From Ruminococcus sp. (GTDB taxonomy: Bacteria > Bacillota > Clostridia > Oscillospirales > Ruminococcaceae), in assembly GCF_017464355.1 (NCBI RefSeq), contig NZ_JAFUAG010000041.1, positions 248,001-312,000 of the forward strand: 64,000 bases of DNA, written 5' to 3'. The number at the start of each line of letters is the position of its first letter. Within the stretch, counting starts at the first letter, position 1. Shown piece by piece: positions 44,993-54,077 of this stretch. The notes under the pieces are model-generated. The model saw only the letters and a program-made list of their open reading frames with translations. It was not told where the DNA came from and searched no databases. The position numbers and the translations under genes were made by a program.

Positions 44993-45674
44993 AAATGTAG
45001 ACCTCCGCCCTGATAAGTATGACAGGCGGATAGTCTACGAAAAATGCGGCAGGGCAAAGTATATATCCCACCTGGATCTCATGCGGGCCATGCAGCGTGC
45101 TATCAAGCGATCAAAGCTGCCTATCTGGTACACCCAGGGATTTAATCCTCACATCTATCTCATGTTTCCTCTGACCCTTTCGCTGGGATTTGAGAGCAAG
45201 GTGGAGGTCATGGATATCTCTCTGCTTGAAGATATGGACAACGATGAGGTCGTCAGGGCACTTGATGCCCAGATGCCCGAGGGCATGAGGATAGTCAGCT
45301 GCAATGCACCTGTTCACAGCCATACTGAGATAACCTATGCCGAATACAGAGTATCTATTTCAACAGATAAAACAGCAAGGGAGACGGAAACGCTGTTCCG
45401 TGACTTTCTTGCAAAGGAAAAGATAGAGATCGAAAAGCGCAGCAAGAAGAAGACAGTGAACATCGTGGATATCAGGCCGTCCATAAACGTGACGGATATC
45501 ATTACTGAGGGCGAGAACCTTAAGCTGACCATGGTACTTCCCGCAGGAGGGAATTTCAACCTTAATGCCAGCGTCGTTATCGAGACTTTTCTCGGTATGT
45601 ATGGGCTTTCGGCGGATAAGCTTTGTATAGAACGCACAAAAATACTTCTGGAAAACGGCGAAGATTTTTGCTGA
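44967..45674 (+). CDS. TIGR03936/DUF2344 radical SAM-associated protein
   Basis: This 235-residue protein (VYEKCGRAKYISHLDLMRAM, QGFNPHIYLMFPLTLSLGFES) belongs to the DUF2344 family, the partner of the upstream TIGR03960 protein; in some bacteria the two are fused. The start is GTG at 44967, with GGAGGTG 6 nt upstream, inside the end of the preceding gene, so translation is likely coupled. The conserved His-Leu-Asp and aromatic motifs suggest nucleic-acid or cofactor binding, but function is not established. Confidence 0.87.
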   Translation: MAEKRLQPKNVDLRPDKYDRRIVYEKCGRAKYISHLDLMRAMQRAIKRSKLPIWYTQGFNPHIYLMFPLTLSLGFESKVEVMDISLLEDMDNDEVVRALDAQMPEGMRIVSCNAPVHSHTEITYAEYRVSISTDKTARETETLFRDFLAKEKIEIEKRSKKKTVNIVDIRPSINVTDIITEGENLKLTMVLPAGGNFNLNASVVIETFLGMYGLSADKLCIERTKILLENGEDFC

Positions 45675-45681
45675 CAGGCAC

Positions 45682-45710
45682 TTGAAATGCTTGCTGCAAT
45701 ATGGTATAAT
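45682..45710 (+). promoter_or_regulatory. Promoter of rplS
   Basis: TTGAAA (45682-45687), 17 nt, TATAAT (45705-45710). Confidence 0.82.
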
Positions 45711-45716
45711 ATTTAA

Positions 45717-45851
45717 GCATTTGAATGACCGTCGGTATCCCCGACGAGAGTTAATGCCGTGCCGCTAAGGGCAAGACATTGAAGCGGACGGTCCTCTGAC
45801 TGCATTTAAGGGCAGTGTATGAACGTCTGAAAATTAAAGGAGGATTTTAAA
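45717..45851 (+). ncRNA. rplS 5' leader (L19-type autoregulatory RNA candidate)
   Basis: A leader of about 135 nt precedes rplS. GACCGTC (45727-45733) pairs exactly with GACGGTC near 45788, enclosing a hairpin with GTCGG/CCGAC and a second with GCCG..CGGC-type pairing. Firmicutes rplS genes are known to carry an L19 leader bound by the protein product to repress its own synthesis. The position and the closing helix fit that family; the match was not tested by covariance model. Confidence 0.6.
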
Positions 45852-46196
45852 GTGGACGCTTTAAAGCAGATCGCACAGGCAAGCATGAAGGCAGACGCAC
45901 CCGTTGTCAACGTTGGTGACACAGTAAAGGTGCACGTTCTTATCACCGAAGGTGACAAGTCCAGAATACAGGTATTCGAGGGCACTGTTATCGCTAAGAA
46001 ACACGGTGGTATCAGCGAGACTTTCACTGTCAGAAGAGTTGCACACGGCTGTGGTATCGAGAGAGTATTCCCCGTACATTCACCTGCTGTTGCTAAGGTA
46101 GAGGTAGTTAGAAACGGTAAGGTTCGCAGAGCTAAGCTGTACTATCTCCGTGACAGAGTTGGTAAGGCTGCCAAGGTCAAGGAAGCAATCAGATAA
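45852..46196 (+). CDS. rplS: 50S ribosomal protein L19
   Basis: The 114-residue protein lies at the 30S/50S interface. It matches L19 throughout: [54 protein letters not shown] and [22 protein letters not shown] start with AAAGGAGGA 7 nt upstream, length normal for the family. It is monocistronic, with leader and terminator, which departs from the common rpsP-rimM-trmD-rplS order. Confidence 0.97.
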   Translation: MDALKQIAQASMKADAPVVNVGDTVKVHVLITEGDKSRIQVFEGTVIAKKHGGISETFTVRRVAHGCGIERVFPVHSPAVAKVEVVRNGKVRRAKLYYLRDRVGKAAKVKEAIR

Positions 46197-46211
46197 TTCT
46201 TCTGAAATAAG

Positions 46212-46238
46212 AGAGTCGGCATATGTCGGCTCTTTTTA
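46212..46238 (+). terminator. Terminator of rplS
   Basis: AGAGTCGGC and GTCGGCTCT pair (including G-T pairs) around ATAT, followed by TTTTTATTTTT. Confidence 0.82.
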
Positions 46239-46294
46239 TTTTTGTGAAATAGTTAAAAATATAAGTACAAAAATCACTTTTTTTGCAAAAACCC

Positions 46295-46323
46295 TTGTAA
46301 TTTCCGAATGTTTTTGCTATAAT
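46295..46323 (+). promoter_or_regulatory. Promoter of the signal peptidase-rbgA-rnhB run
   Basis: TTGTAA (46295-46300), 17 nt, TATAAT (46318-46323). Confidence 0.75.
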
Positions 46324-46372
46324 ATATTGTATATGAATATTTTTGTGTTATCAGGAAAAGAGGTAACGTGAT

Positions 46373-47020
46373 ATGAGCGACAACAAAGAAATGAATAATA
46401 TAGATAATGTCACTGAAGAGGCTATAGAGGCTGTCAAAGAAGCCGAGCCTGATGATATAAAGGCAAAAGAACCTCTTGACATAAAGAATGAGATACTCGA
46501 ATGGCTGGAATCCTTTGTTTTTGCAATGCTTATCGTACAGCTGGTATTCATCTTTGTTTTCAGGATAGTTATGGTGGATGGCAGCTCCATGAGCAATACC
46601 CTTATCAACGGAGACAGGGTCATCATGACTCATGTTAACTATACTCCCGAAAGAGATGATGTAGTCGTTATAGACAGTGAAGCTGCCAATAAGATACTTA
46701 TAAAGCGTGTTATCGGTGTTGAGGGCGACAAGGTCGTGATAGACTACAATAATAACCATGTTTTTGTAAATGACGTTCAGATATCCAACGAGCATATCAA
46801 GGAGATCATGAGAGACAACACCATGTATTTCGATGCCACATTCAGGACAGGGGACGGTGTATATGAATATGATGTTCCTGAGGACTGCGTATTTGTTATG
46901 GGTGATAACAGGAACGATTCCAAGGACAGCAGAAGCATAGGCTTTGTGCCTGTCGAGTCCCTCATGGGCAAGGCTGTGTTCAGGATATATCCCTTCAACA
47001 GCATAGGTTCTTTTGATTGA
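46373..47020 (+). CDS. lepB: Signal peptidase I (Ser-Lys type), first of a tandem pair
   Basis: It cleaves signal peptides of exported proteins at the outer membrane face. The 215 residues have an acidic N-terminal cytoplasmic part, one membrane helix (about 48-67) and the S26 motifs DGSSMSNTL (nucleophile Ser72), KRVIGVEGD (general base Lys111) and GDNRNDSKDSRS. It is a standard bacterial-type enzyme. Its stop lies 1 nt before the ATG of a second signal peptidase gene, suggesting duplication and co-expression. Confidence 0.93.
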   Translation: MSDNKEMNNIDNVTEEAIEAVKEAEPDDIKAKEPLDIKNEILEWLESFVFAMLIVQLVFIFVFRIVMVDGSSMSNTLINGDRVIMTHVNYTPERDDVVVIDSEAANKILIKRVIGVEGDKVVIDYNNNHVFVNDVQISNEHIKEIMRDNTMYFDATFRTGDGVYEYDVPEDCVFVMGDNRNDSKDSRSIGFVPVESLMGKAVFRIYPFNSIGSFD

Positions 47021-47021
47021 T

Positions 47022-47594
47022 ATGACAAAAAGAAAACGCAGGAACAAGTATCTGTATGAGGTGCTTGACTGGGCTGAGGTCATTGTCGGCTCAGCGCTGG
47101 CCATACTGCTCTTGTTCACATTTGTGTTCAACCGCCTGAGGGTCAAGGGCAATTCCATGGAGGATACCTTGTTCGACGGCGACAGGATAATCATAAGGTC
47201 ATTGTTCTACGAACCTGCTGCGGGAGATATAGTCGTGTGCAGGAGCGAGCTGCTTGGTGAACTGATAGTCAAGCGTGTCATAGCCCTGGGCGGCCAGACA
47301 GTTACTATAGATTATGCCGCAGGTACTGTTTCGGTGGACGGAAAAGTCCTCGACGAGCCTTATCTGAAATATCATGCCCTTGATGATATGGGCAGCTATG
47401 ATATGACTTATTATGATCCTGAAAGGGAAGTGTTTGAATATAATGTGCCCGCAGGAAGTGTCTTCCTGTTGGGCGATAACCGTGACCGTTCCAATGACAG
47501 CAGAGCTTTCGGCTGTGTCAGCGAAGATGATATCATCGGCAAAGCGATATTCCGTTTTCGCTCGGACAGGGCACGGATAGGAAAGATAGTTTAG
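47022..47594 (+). CDS. lepB: Signal peptidase I (Ser-Lys type), second of a tandem pair
   Basis: This 190-residue paralogue has a basic N-terminus (MTKRKRRNKY), one membrane helix (about 18-37), catalytic Ser45 in GNSMEDTLFDG, Lys84 in VKRVIALGGQ and GDNRDRSNDSRAFG. I chose the ATG at 47022 instead of TTG at 47013, because the latter lies inside the preceding gene without a better ribosome site. It differs from the upstream copy in its N-terminus and surface loops, so the two may prefer different substrates. Confidence 0.92.
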   Translation: MTKRKRRNKYLYEVLDWAEVIVGSALAILLLFTFVFNRLRVKGNSMEDTLFDGDRIIIRSLFYEPAAGDIVVCRSELLGELIVKRVIALGGQTVTIDYAAGTVSVDGKVLDEPYLKYHALDDMGSYDMTYYDPEREVFEYNVPAGSVFLLGDNRDRSNDSRAFGCVSEDDIIGKAIFRFRSDRARIGKIV

Positions 47595-47612
47595 TGAAAG
47601 GAGGCGGCTGAA

Positions 47613-48506
47613 ATGAGCGAAGCTGCAAAAGTGCAGTGGTTTCCCGGACATATGGCAAAGACCCGGCGTATAATGGCATCTAACCTTAAGCTTGTTGATG
47701 CGGTGGTAGAGATCACCGATGCGAGGATACCATATTCCAGCCGTAACCCCGAGATAAAGAAGATATGCGGCTCAAAACCCAGAATGGTGCTGCTGAACAA
47801 GGCGGATTCCGCCGACCGGAACGTTACCTCCATGTGGATAGAATACTATAAAAAGCAGGGCATATCCGCCCTTGCCACCGACTGCCGCAGCGGCAGGAAC
47901 GTCAATAAATTCTACCCCATGCTGAAAGAGATACTGGCTGACCAGATAACCAAGTGGGAGACCCGCGGAATGACGGGCAGACCTATCAGGATAATGATAG
48001 TCGGTATACCGAACGTCGGCAAGTCCTCGTTTATAAACAGGCTTGCAGGGGCTAAAATGGCAAAGGTCGAGGACAGACCGGGTGTCACCCGAGGTAAACA
48101 GTGGGTAGCCCTTGAAGACGGTTTTGAACTGCTGGATATGCCCGGTGTGCTTTGGCCTAAGTTCGATGATAAGCTGGTGGGCGAAAGGCTGGCATTCACA
48201 GGGGCGGTAAAGGATGTTATCCTTGATACCGAATACCTGGCCTGCAGATTGCTGGAATTTCTCTGCGATGATTACCCGCAGCTGCTTACCGAACGCTACG
48301 GTATATCCCTTGATGAACTGCCTGAACCTATGGACGAGATGCAGGGTTGCGTTGTCGGCTATGAACTGCTGGAGCGTGTGGGCAGAAAGCGTGGCTTCCT
48401 GGTCTCAGGGGGAGAGATAAATACCGAGCGTGCAGCCAACACCGTTCTTGATGAGTTCCGCGGCGGCAAGCTTGGCAGACTTTCCCTTGAAAAGCCAAAG
48501 GGGTGA
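47613..48506 (+). CDS. rbgA: Ribosome biogenesis GTPase YlqF/RbgA
   Basis: RbgA is required for late assembly of the 50S subunit. The 297-residue protein is a circularly permuted GTPase: VQWFPGHMAKTRR at the N-terminus, G4 motif LLNKADSAD before G1 GIPNVGKSSFINRL, then G3 DMPGVLWPKF, and a C-terminal RNA-binding helical domain. Ribosome site AAAGGAGG. It is followed after 4 nt by rnhB, the usual Firmicutes order (rplS-lepB-rbgA-rnhB). Confidence 0.95.
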   Translation: MSEAAKVQWFPGHMAKTRRIMASNLKLVDAVVEITDARIPYSSRNPEIKKICGSKPRMVLLNKADSADRNVTSMWIEYYKKQGISALATDCRSGRNVNKFYPMLKEILADQITKWETRGMTGRPIRIMIVGIPNVGKSSFINRLAGAKMAKVEDRPGVTRGKQWVALEDGFELLDMPGVLWPKFDDKLVGERLAFTGAVKDVILDTEYLACRLLEFLCDDYPQLLTERYGISLDELPEPMDEMQGCVVGYELLERVGRKRGFLVSGGEINTERAANTVLDEFRGGKLGRLSLEKPKG

Positions 48507-48510
48507 TACA

Positions 48511-49125
48511 GTGACACTAAGTGAATTTGATGATACCTACAGAGAAAAGTATGACTTAGTCTGCGGCTGTGATGAAGCAGGAAGAGGTCCTCTGGCAGGA
48601 GATGTTTTTGCGGCGGCGGTCATCTTTGATAAGTACACTGTCATCGAGGGCGTCAACGACAGCAAGAAGCTTACCGCTAAAAAGCGTGAAGAACTTTTTG
48701 ATGAGATAGTAGATAAGGCACTGGATTTTTCCATACAGTGTGCAACTGTTGAGGAGATAGAGAAGTTCAATATCCTCAACTGTGCCATGCTCGCCATGAA
48801 GCGGGCTGTGGAGGCCATGAAGACCAGGCCTGATATCTGCCTGATAGACGGCAATAAGACCCCCGACCTTGAGTGTGAGACGGTGGCTGTTGTCAAGGGC
48901 GATGCCAAGTCCCAGGCCGTTGCGGCGGCTTCTATACTGGCAAAGGTCGCCCGTGACAGATATATGCTGGAAATGGCAAAGCAGTATCCGCAGTATCAGT
49001 TTGAAAAGCATAAGGGCTACGGGACGAAGCTGCATTACCAGATGCTGGATATGTACGGCGAAAGCCCCATACACCGCCCCAGCTTTCTGAAAAAGTATTA
49101 TGCTAAAAGATCAGACAAGCCGTAG
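48511..49125 (+). CDS. rnhB: Ribonuclease HII
   Basis: It removes ribonucleotides and RNA primers from RNA-DNA hybrids. The 204 residues contain the signature CGCDEAGRGPLAGDVFAAAV with the catalytic Asp-Glu, further acidic residues in GVNDSKKL and LIDGNK, and KGDAKSQAVAAASILAKVARD. I chose GTG at 48511, with AAAGGGG upstream and 4 nt after rbgA, over a start inside rbgA. It overlaps yraN by 26 nt. Confidence 0.94.
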   Translation: MTLSEFDDTYREKYDLVCGCDEAGRGPLAGDVFAAAVIFDKYTVIEGVNDSKKLTAKKREELFDEIVDKALDFSIQCATVEEIEKFNILNCAMLAMKRAVEAMKTRPDICLIDGNKTPDLECETVAVVKGDAKSQAVAAASILAKVARDRYMLEMAKQYPQYQFEKHKGYGTKLHYQMLDMYGESPIHRPSFLKKYYAKRSDKP

Positions 49126-49477
49126 TATCGGCAACATAGGTGAGGATTATGTCTGCGAATATCTCAGGCAGAACGGTTATGAGATAGTCAGCCGCAACTT
49201 TACCATAAGGGGCGGTGAGGTGGATATAATCGCTTCACAAGGAAACAAACTGGCCTTCGTCGAAGTCAAGACCCGCAAAGTCGGTGCGCTGACGGGCGGC
49301 GAAGCAGCCATAACTTATACAAAGAAGCAAAGGCTGATAAAGACGGCTAAAGCCTATCTTGCCAAAACAAAGGTGAAGGCTTTCTGTCGTTTCGATGTGG
49401 CTGTTGTTCAGCATGAAAACGGCAGGGTAGTGTACTTTAAGTATTATCGCTCGGCCTTTGATGCAAGCACAAAGTAA
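49100..49477 (+). CDS. YraN/UPF0102 family endonuclease-like protein
   Basis: This 125-residue protein has the UPF0102 pattern: GNIGEDYVCEYLRQNGYEIV, then the PD-(D/E)xK-like core RGGEVDIIASQGNKLAFVEV with KTRK following. The family resembles Holliday-junction resolvases and is usually next to rnhB, as here. Its role is not settled. The start lies within rnhB and has a weak ribosome site, so translation is probably coupled. Confidence 0.88.
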   Translation: MLKDQTSRSIGNIGEDYVCEYLRQNGYEIVSRNFTIRGGEVDIIASQGNKLAFVEVKTRKVGALTGGEAAITYTKKQRLIKTAKAYLAKTKVKAFCRFDVAVVQHENGRVVYFKYYRSAFDASTK

Positions 49478-49518
49478 ATCTTACCCGTAAGGGAATAAAA
49501 TAGAAGGGTTGTTGTTTT

Positions 49519-51012
49519 ATGTTTTACAGAAGTACAAGAAACAGCGGTGTAAATGTTACATCGGCACAGGCTATCGCACAGGGCATTTCCGAGGACGGCG
49601 GTCTGTTCGTTCCCTCTGAGATACCTGCTGTATCTATGGAGGATATAAAGAAGCTGGGCGAGATGACCTACGCTGAGAGAGCACTTTTCGTGTTCTCAAA
49701 GTTCCTCACTGACTACACTGAGGCTGAGATACGCTACTGTGTTGAGGGCGCATACAATACCAAGAATTTTGATACTGAAAATATCGCAGAGCTGGCTCAC
49801 CTGTTCGACGGCACTTATATGCTGGAACTGTGGCACGGCCCCACCTGCGCATTCAAGGATATGGCTCTCCAGATACTTCCTTACCTGCTGACAACAGCTA
49901 CCAAGAAGATAAACCTTGATAAGAAGGTAGTTATCCTCGTTGCTACTTCGGGCGATACGGGCAAGGCTGCGCTGGAAGGCTTCAAGGACGTCCCCGGTAC
50001 TGAGATACTGGTGTTCTATCCCGATAATGGCGTATCTGCAATGCAGAAGAAGCAGATGACCACTCAGGAAGGCGAGAACGTTGGCGTATGCGCTATCAAG
50101 GGCAATTTCGATGACGCACAGAATGGTGTCAAGGCTATCTTCACCAATAAGGAGATAGGCGACAAGCTGGCTGAGAACGGCATGATGTTCTCCTCTGCAA
50201 ACTCCATCAACTGGGGCAGACTCGCACCTCAGATAATCTACTATGTTTCCAGCTACGCTCAGCTCCTCAAGGACGGCGAGATAGCTGAGGGCGAGAAGAT
50301 CAATATAGTTGTTCCCACAGGCAACTTCGGCAACATTCTTGCAGGCTACTATGCCAAGAAGATGGGTGTGCCCGTTAACAAGCTTATCTGCGCTTCCAAC
50401 GCTAACAATGTTCTTACCGATTTCCTGAAGACAGGTGTTTATGACAGGAACAGACAGTTCTATGCAACTATCTCACCTTCCATGGATATACTGATATCTT
50501 CCAATCTGGAAAGACTGCTCTATCACCTCTGCGGTGAGAACGATGCCCAGATCAGAGAGTGGTTCGGCAAGCTGGCAAGCGAAGGCAGGTATGAAGTTAC
50601 CGAAGATGTCAAGAAGATTCTGGCTGAGGAGTTCTATGCAGGCTGCTGCGACGATGAGAAGACCAAGGCTACTATCAAGGAGTACTATGATAAGTATTCC
50701 TACACCTGCGATACCCATACAGCAGTTGCTGTTTCGGTTTACGAGGAGTATGTAAAGGCTACAGGCGACAAGACAAAGACTGTTATTGCTTCAACTGCAA
50801 GCCCCTATAAGTTCTCAGGTTCCGTACTTAGCGCACTGGGCAAGGATACAGGCAGCGATGAGTTCACACTGGTAGAAGAACTGGGCGAGGCATCAGGTAT
50901 GCCTGTACCTGCATCACTGGCTTCCCTCAAGAATAAGGATATCAGATTCTCTGAGGTAATAGCTAAGGACGAGATGAAGGACTTCGTGTTCAGAGCACTG
51001 AACGTAAAGTAA
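49519..51012 (+). CDS. thrC: Threonine synthase
   Basis: It converts O-phosphohomoserine to threonine with pyridoxal phosphate. The 497-residue protein has the long-type N-terminus (YRSTRNSGVNVTSAQAIAQG), the PLP-lysine motif WHGPTCAFKDMALQILP, the phosphate-binding VATSGDTGKAALEGF and VVPTGNFGNILAGYYAK. It resembles the longer fungal/E. coli-like group. AAGGG precedes the ATG. It may have its own transcript, since 41 nt separate it from yraN and no terminator is visible there. Confidence 0.94.
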   Translation: MFYRSTRNSGVNVTSAQAIAQGISEDGGLFVPSEIPAVSMEDIKKLGEMTYAERALFVFSKFLTDYTEAEIRYCVEGAYNTKNFDTENIAELAHLFDGTYMLELWHGPTCAFKDMALQILPYLLTTATKKINLDKKVVILVATSGDTGKAALEGFKDVPGTEILVFYPDNGVSAMQKKQMTTQEGENVGVCAIKGNFDDAQNGVKAIFTNKEIGDKLAENGMMFSSANSINWGRLAPQIIYYVSSYAQLLKDGEIAEGEKINIVVPTGNFGNILAGYYAKKMGVPVNKLICASNANNVLTDFLKTGVYDRNRQFYATISPSMDILISSNLERLLYHLCGENDAQIREWFGKLASEGRYEVTEDVKKILAEEFYAGCCDDEKTKATIKEYYDKYSYTCDTHTAVAVSVYEEYVKATGDKTKTVIASTASPYKFSGSVLSALGKDTGSDEFTLVEELGEASGMPVPASLASLKNKDIRFSEVIAKDEMKDFVFRALNVK

Positions 51013-51029
51013 TATAGAAATGATTATGT

Positions 51030-51045
51030 ACCGCCCGCAGGCGGT
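51030..51045. terminator. Short GC hairpin between convergent genes
   Basis: ACCGCC and GGCGGT pair around CGCA between thrC and the DUF1540 gene. There is no T-tract, so terminator function is doubtful. Confidence 0.3.
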
Positions 51046-51050
51046 GAATG

Positions 51051-51230
51051 TCAGTGACAGCTGTCGCAATTGCAGGGCTTGAATGTCCTGCAGACAGTTT
51101 CGTCACAGCACTCAGGGTCTGAGCAGGTGCTGCATACCTGTATCTTGCCTGCGGTGCACTCACGGCCGTTGTGGTTGTGAACGCAGTTTTCCACATCGCA
51201 CTGTATTCCGCTGATCTTGTTTCTTTCCAT
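51051..51230 (-). CDS. DUF1540 cysteine-rich protein (59 aa)
   Basis: The minus strand encodes 59 residues starting MERNKISGIQCDVENCVHNH and containing CTAGKIQVCSTCSDPECC and ending CNCDSCH. The spacing of cysteines and the CxAxxIxV element match DUF1540, small proteins common in Clostridia and presumed to bind metal, probably zinc. AAGGAGTG lies about 8 nt before the ATG. It is monocistronic and divergent from the phosphoesterase gene, with a possible -10 TATAAT at 51283-51288. Confidence 0.82.
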   Translation of the reverse strand: MERNKISGIQCDVENCVHNHNGRECTAGKIQVCSTCSDPECCDETVCRTFKPCNCDSCH

Positions 51231-51324
51231 TGCCGATCACTCCTTTTCTTCAGATAATGCTAGTGTGTGCTGAATTTGTCTTATTATAGCTAGAAATAAT
51301 TACCATATAGATAAGGAGCAATTT

Positions 51325-52035
51325 ATGAAACTGTTTACGATAGCCGACCTGCACCTCTCCTTCGGGGTGGATAAGCCGATGAATATCTTCGGCGGCTGGG
51401 ACGACCACGTTGCAAGGATAGAACATAACTGGCAGAGTAAGGTCGGCAAGGAAGATATAGTCGTGCTCCCCGGGGATCTTTCCTGGGGTATGAATTTTGA
51501 GCAGACGGAAAAAGATCTGGAATTTCTGAATGGCCTGAACGGTACCAAGATAATTTCCAAAGGCAATCACGATTACTGGTGGAACACGAATTCCAAAATG
51601 CAGAGGTTTTTTGACGAAAAAGGCTTTGATACGCTGCATATACTCCACAATAATCACTATGCTTTCGGTGATGTGGGTATCTGCGGAACAAGGGGCTGGG
51701 TCAACGATAACAGCGAACCCGCCAGCGCCAAGGTCATCGCAAGAGAAGCTATAAGGCTGGAGCTTTCTATTCAGTCGGCCGTAAAGGCAGGGCTGAAGCC
51801 TGTGGTGTTTTTGCATTATCCCCCTGTGTTTGCCGAGAGCAGAAATCTTGACATACTGGACGTGCTTTATAAGTATCATATAAAGTGGGTGTTCTACGGA
51901 CATCTCCATGGCAAAGCCCATAATTATGCCATAAACGGTGTCTATGACGGTATCAATTACAGGCTTATTTCAAGTGATTTTTTGCATTTTGACCCAATGG
52001 ATATCACCAGAATTGTGCAAAGTGACAATTTGTAA
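51325..52035 (+). CDS. Calcineurin-like metallophosphoesterase
   Basis: This 236-residue protein carries all metallophosphoesterase motifs: IADLHL (Asp-x-His), GDLSW, GNHDYWW, FLHYPP and GHLHG, which together bind two metal ions. The family includes phosphatases and nucleases; the compact size and the GNHDYWWNTNS motif fit the YkuE/UPF-type cytosolic Clostridial group of unknown substrate. AAGGAGCA precedes the ATG by about 7 nt. It lies upstream of tig, which has its own promoter. Confidence 0.88.
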   Translation: MKLFTIADLHLSFGVDKPMNIFGGWDDHVARIEHNWQSKVGKEDIVVLPGDLSWGMNFEQTEKDLEFLNGLNGTKIISKGNHDYWWNTNSKMQRFFDEKGFDTLHILHNNHYAFGDVGICGTRGWVNDNSEPASAKVIAREAIRLELSIQSAVKAGLKPVVFLHYPPVFAESRNLDILDVLYKYHIKWVFYGHLHGKAHNYAINGVYDGINYRLISSDFLHFDPMDITRIVQSDNL

Positions 52036-52043
52036 AAAAGTAC

Positions 52044-52072
52044 TGGAAATAATGGCAAAAGTATGCTATAAT
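52044..52072 (+). promoter_or_regulatory. Likely promoter of tig-clpP-clpX
   Basis: A clear TATAAT (52067-52072) with TGGAAA 17 nt upstream (52044-52049), a weak -35. Confidence 0.5.
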
Positions 52073-52107
52073 ATATAAGATATATTTTAATTTGGAGGAA
52101 TTCTAAA

Positions 52108-53388
52108 ATGAGTTTAAAAGCTACAAATAACGTTGGAACAAACAGCTACGAGCTGGAGATCGAGATCCCCGCAAAGGATTTTGAAGAGGCTCTGGAAAAG
52201 GCATACCTCAAGGCAAGAAAGAACATCTCTCTGCCCGGCTTCCGTAAGGGCAAGGCTCCCCGTAAGCTGATCGAGAAGAACTACGGCGAAGAGGTTTTCT
52301 ATGAGGATGCTGTTAATCTGCTGTATGCTCCCGTTGTAAACGGTGCTATCGATGAGTCAGGTCTTGACCTTGTATGTCAGCCTGAGGTAGAAGTTACCGA
52401 GATCAGCAAGGAGAACGGCGTTAAGCTGAAGGCAACCTGCACCACTAAGCCTGAAGTTGAAGTTAAGGACTACAAGGGTATAGAGGTTGAAAAAGTTGTC
52501 AATGATGTAACTGATGAGGATATCCAGAAGAAGCTGGACGAGTTGAGAGAGAAGAATGTCAGGATCGTAACTGTTGACGACAGAGCAGCAGAGAACGGCG
52601 ATACTGTTAAGATCGACTTCGAGGGCTTCAAAGACGGCGTTGCATTTGACGGCGGCAAGGCTGAGGACTTCGATCTGGAGCTTGGCAGCGGCCAGTTCAT
52701 TCCCGGTTTTGAGGATCAGATCGTTGGTCACAGCACCGGTGAGCAGTTCGACATCAACGTTACTTTCCCTGAGGAGTATCAGGTAAAGGACCTGGCAGGC
52801 GCTGCAGCTATATTCAAGATCAACCTCAAGAGCATTTCAAAGAAGGAACTGCCTGAGCTTGACGATGATATGGTCAAGGACAGCACTGACTTCGATACAG
52901 TTGATGAGTATAAGGCTGATGTAAAGGCTAAGCTGGAAGAGTCTGCTCAGAAGGCTGCTGATACTAAGGTAGAGGGTGACCTCTTCGATAAGGTCATCGA
53001 GAACATGACAGCTGAGATACCCCCTGTAATGTTTGACAACAGAGTAAATGAAATGGTAGCTGAGCTGGAGCAGAGAATGGCTCCTCAGGGCATTTCTCTG
53101 GATATGTATATGCAGTTCACAGGCCAGAACCTTGATACTATCAAGAAGGGCTATGCTGAGCAGGCTGAAAAGCAGGTCAAGCTCAGACTTGCTCTGGAGA
53201 AGGTAGCTGAGGTAGAGAACGTTCAGGTTACAGATGAGGAGCTGGAGGACGAGTTCAAGAAGCTGGCAGATACCTACAAGATGGAAGTTGAGCAGGTCAA
53301 GAGCCTGATCCGTGCTGAGGATCTTAGAAAGGATCTCTCTGTTGGCAAGGCTGTTGATATCATCAAGGAGTCTGCTGTTATCAAGTAA
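52108..53388 (+). CDS. tig: Trigger factor
   Basis: Trigger factor is the ribosome-bound chaperone and prolyl isomerase. The 426 residues include the ribosome-binding signature [16 protein letters not shown] (about 43-58), an FKBP-type isomerase domain (about 150-235: [31 protein letters not shown]) and a long helical C-terminal chaperone domain. TTGGAGGAA is the ribosome site. It heads a tig-clpP-clpX group, the usual order in Firmicutes. Confidence 0.96.
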   Translation: MSLKATNNVGTNSYELEIEIPAKDFEEALEKAYLKARKNISLPGFRKGKAPRKLIEKNYGEEVFYEDAVNLLYAPVVNGAIDESGLDLVCQPEVEVTEISKENGVKLKATCTTKPEVEVKDYKGIEVEKVVNDVTDEDIQKKLDELREKNVRIVTVDDRAAENGDTVKIDFEGFKDGVAFDGGKAEDFDLELGSGQFIPGFEDQIVGHSTGEQFDINVTFPEEYQVKDLAGAAAIFKINLKSISKKELPELDDDMVKDSTDFDTVDEYKADVKAKLEESAQKAADTKVEGDLFDKVIENMTAEIPPVMFDNRVNEMVAELEQRMAPQGISLDMYMQFTGQNLDTIKKGYAEQAEKQVKLRLALEKVAEVENVQVTDEELEDEFKKLADTYKMEVEQVKSLIRAEDLRKDLSVGKAVDIIKESAVIK

Positions 53389-53395
53389 GAAATAT

Positions 53396-53443
53396 TTCGC
53401 CTGCATTTGCTGTCGATGAATGTCGGCAGTGCTTGCGGGCGAA
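53396..53443 (+). other. Stem-loop between tig and clpP
   Basis: TTCGCC (53396-53401) pairs with GGCGAA (53438-53443); inner GCA/TGC and TGCTG/CGGCA pairing extends the stem. No T-tract follows, so it more likely affects mRNA processing or stability than terminates. Confidence 0.4.
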
Positions 53444-53474
53444 TACTTATATCTATAGTTTAGGAGGCATTAAT

Positions 53475-54065
53475 ATGGCACTTGTACCTTATGTAGTAGA
53501 ACAGACCAGCAGGGGAGAGAGGAGTTACGATATCTTTTCCCGTCTGCTGAACGACAGGATAATCATGCTCTGTGAGCCCATAGATGATCATGTTGCCAGT
53601 CTCGTTATCGCACAGCTGCTCTATCTTGAGAGCCAGGATCCCGAGAAGGATATAGACATTTATATAAACAGCCCCGGAGGTTCTGTTACCGCAGGCATGG
53701 CTATCTACGATACTATCCAGTATATCAGATGTGACGTTAATACCATATGCATCGGTATGGCCGCTTCAATGGGCGCATTCCTGCTTTCCAGCGGTACCAA
53801 GGGCAAGAGGTTCTCTCTGCCTAACAGTGAGATAATGATACACCAGCCCCTCATCGGCGGCGGCGGTATCTCAGGCCAGTGTACCGACGTCAAGATACAC
53901 TCCGACCACCTGGTTGCTACCAGAGAAAAGCTCAACAAGATACTTGCCGAGAACACAGGCAAGAGCATTGAGCAGATCGCCATCGATACCGAGCGTGATA
54001 ATTATCTCACCGCGCAGGAGGCTATGGAGTACGGTCTTGTTGACAAGGTAATTTCTAAAAGATAG
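53475..54065 (+). CDS. clpP: ATP-dependent Clp protease proteolytic subunit ClpP
   Basis: ClpP forms the tetradecameric protease chamber used with ClpX. The 196 residues include the catalytic serine in [14 protein letters not shown], the histidine in [11 protein letters not shown] and the aspartate near [10 protein letters not shown]; the N-terminus [19 protein letters not shown] is typical. I chose the ATG at 53475 because AGGAGGC lies just upstream; a start 14 codons earlier has no site. It is followed after 12 nt by clpX. Confidence 0.97.
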   Translation: MALVPYVVEQTSRGERSYDIFSRLLNDRIIMLCEPIDDHVASLVIAQLLYLESQDPEKDIDIYINSPGGSVTAGMAIYDTIQYIRCDVNTICIGMAASMGAFLLSSGTKGKRFSLPNSEIMIHQPLIGGGGISGQCTDVKIHSDHLVATREKLNKILAENTGKSIEQIAIDTERDNYLTAQEAMEYGLVDKVISKR

Positions 54066-54077
54066 GTAGTGATCTAA

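Noticed and set aside
50990-51196. 68-residue minus-strand frame after thrC
   Set aside because: It is out of frame with the DUF1540 gene at 51051-51230, which has the proper cysteine pattern and ribosome site.
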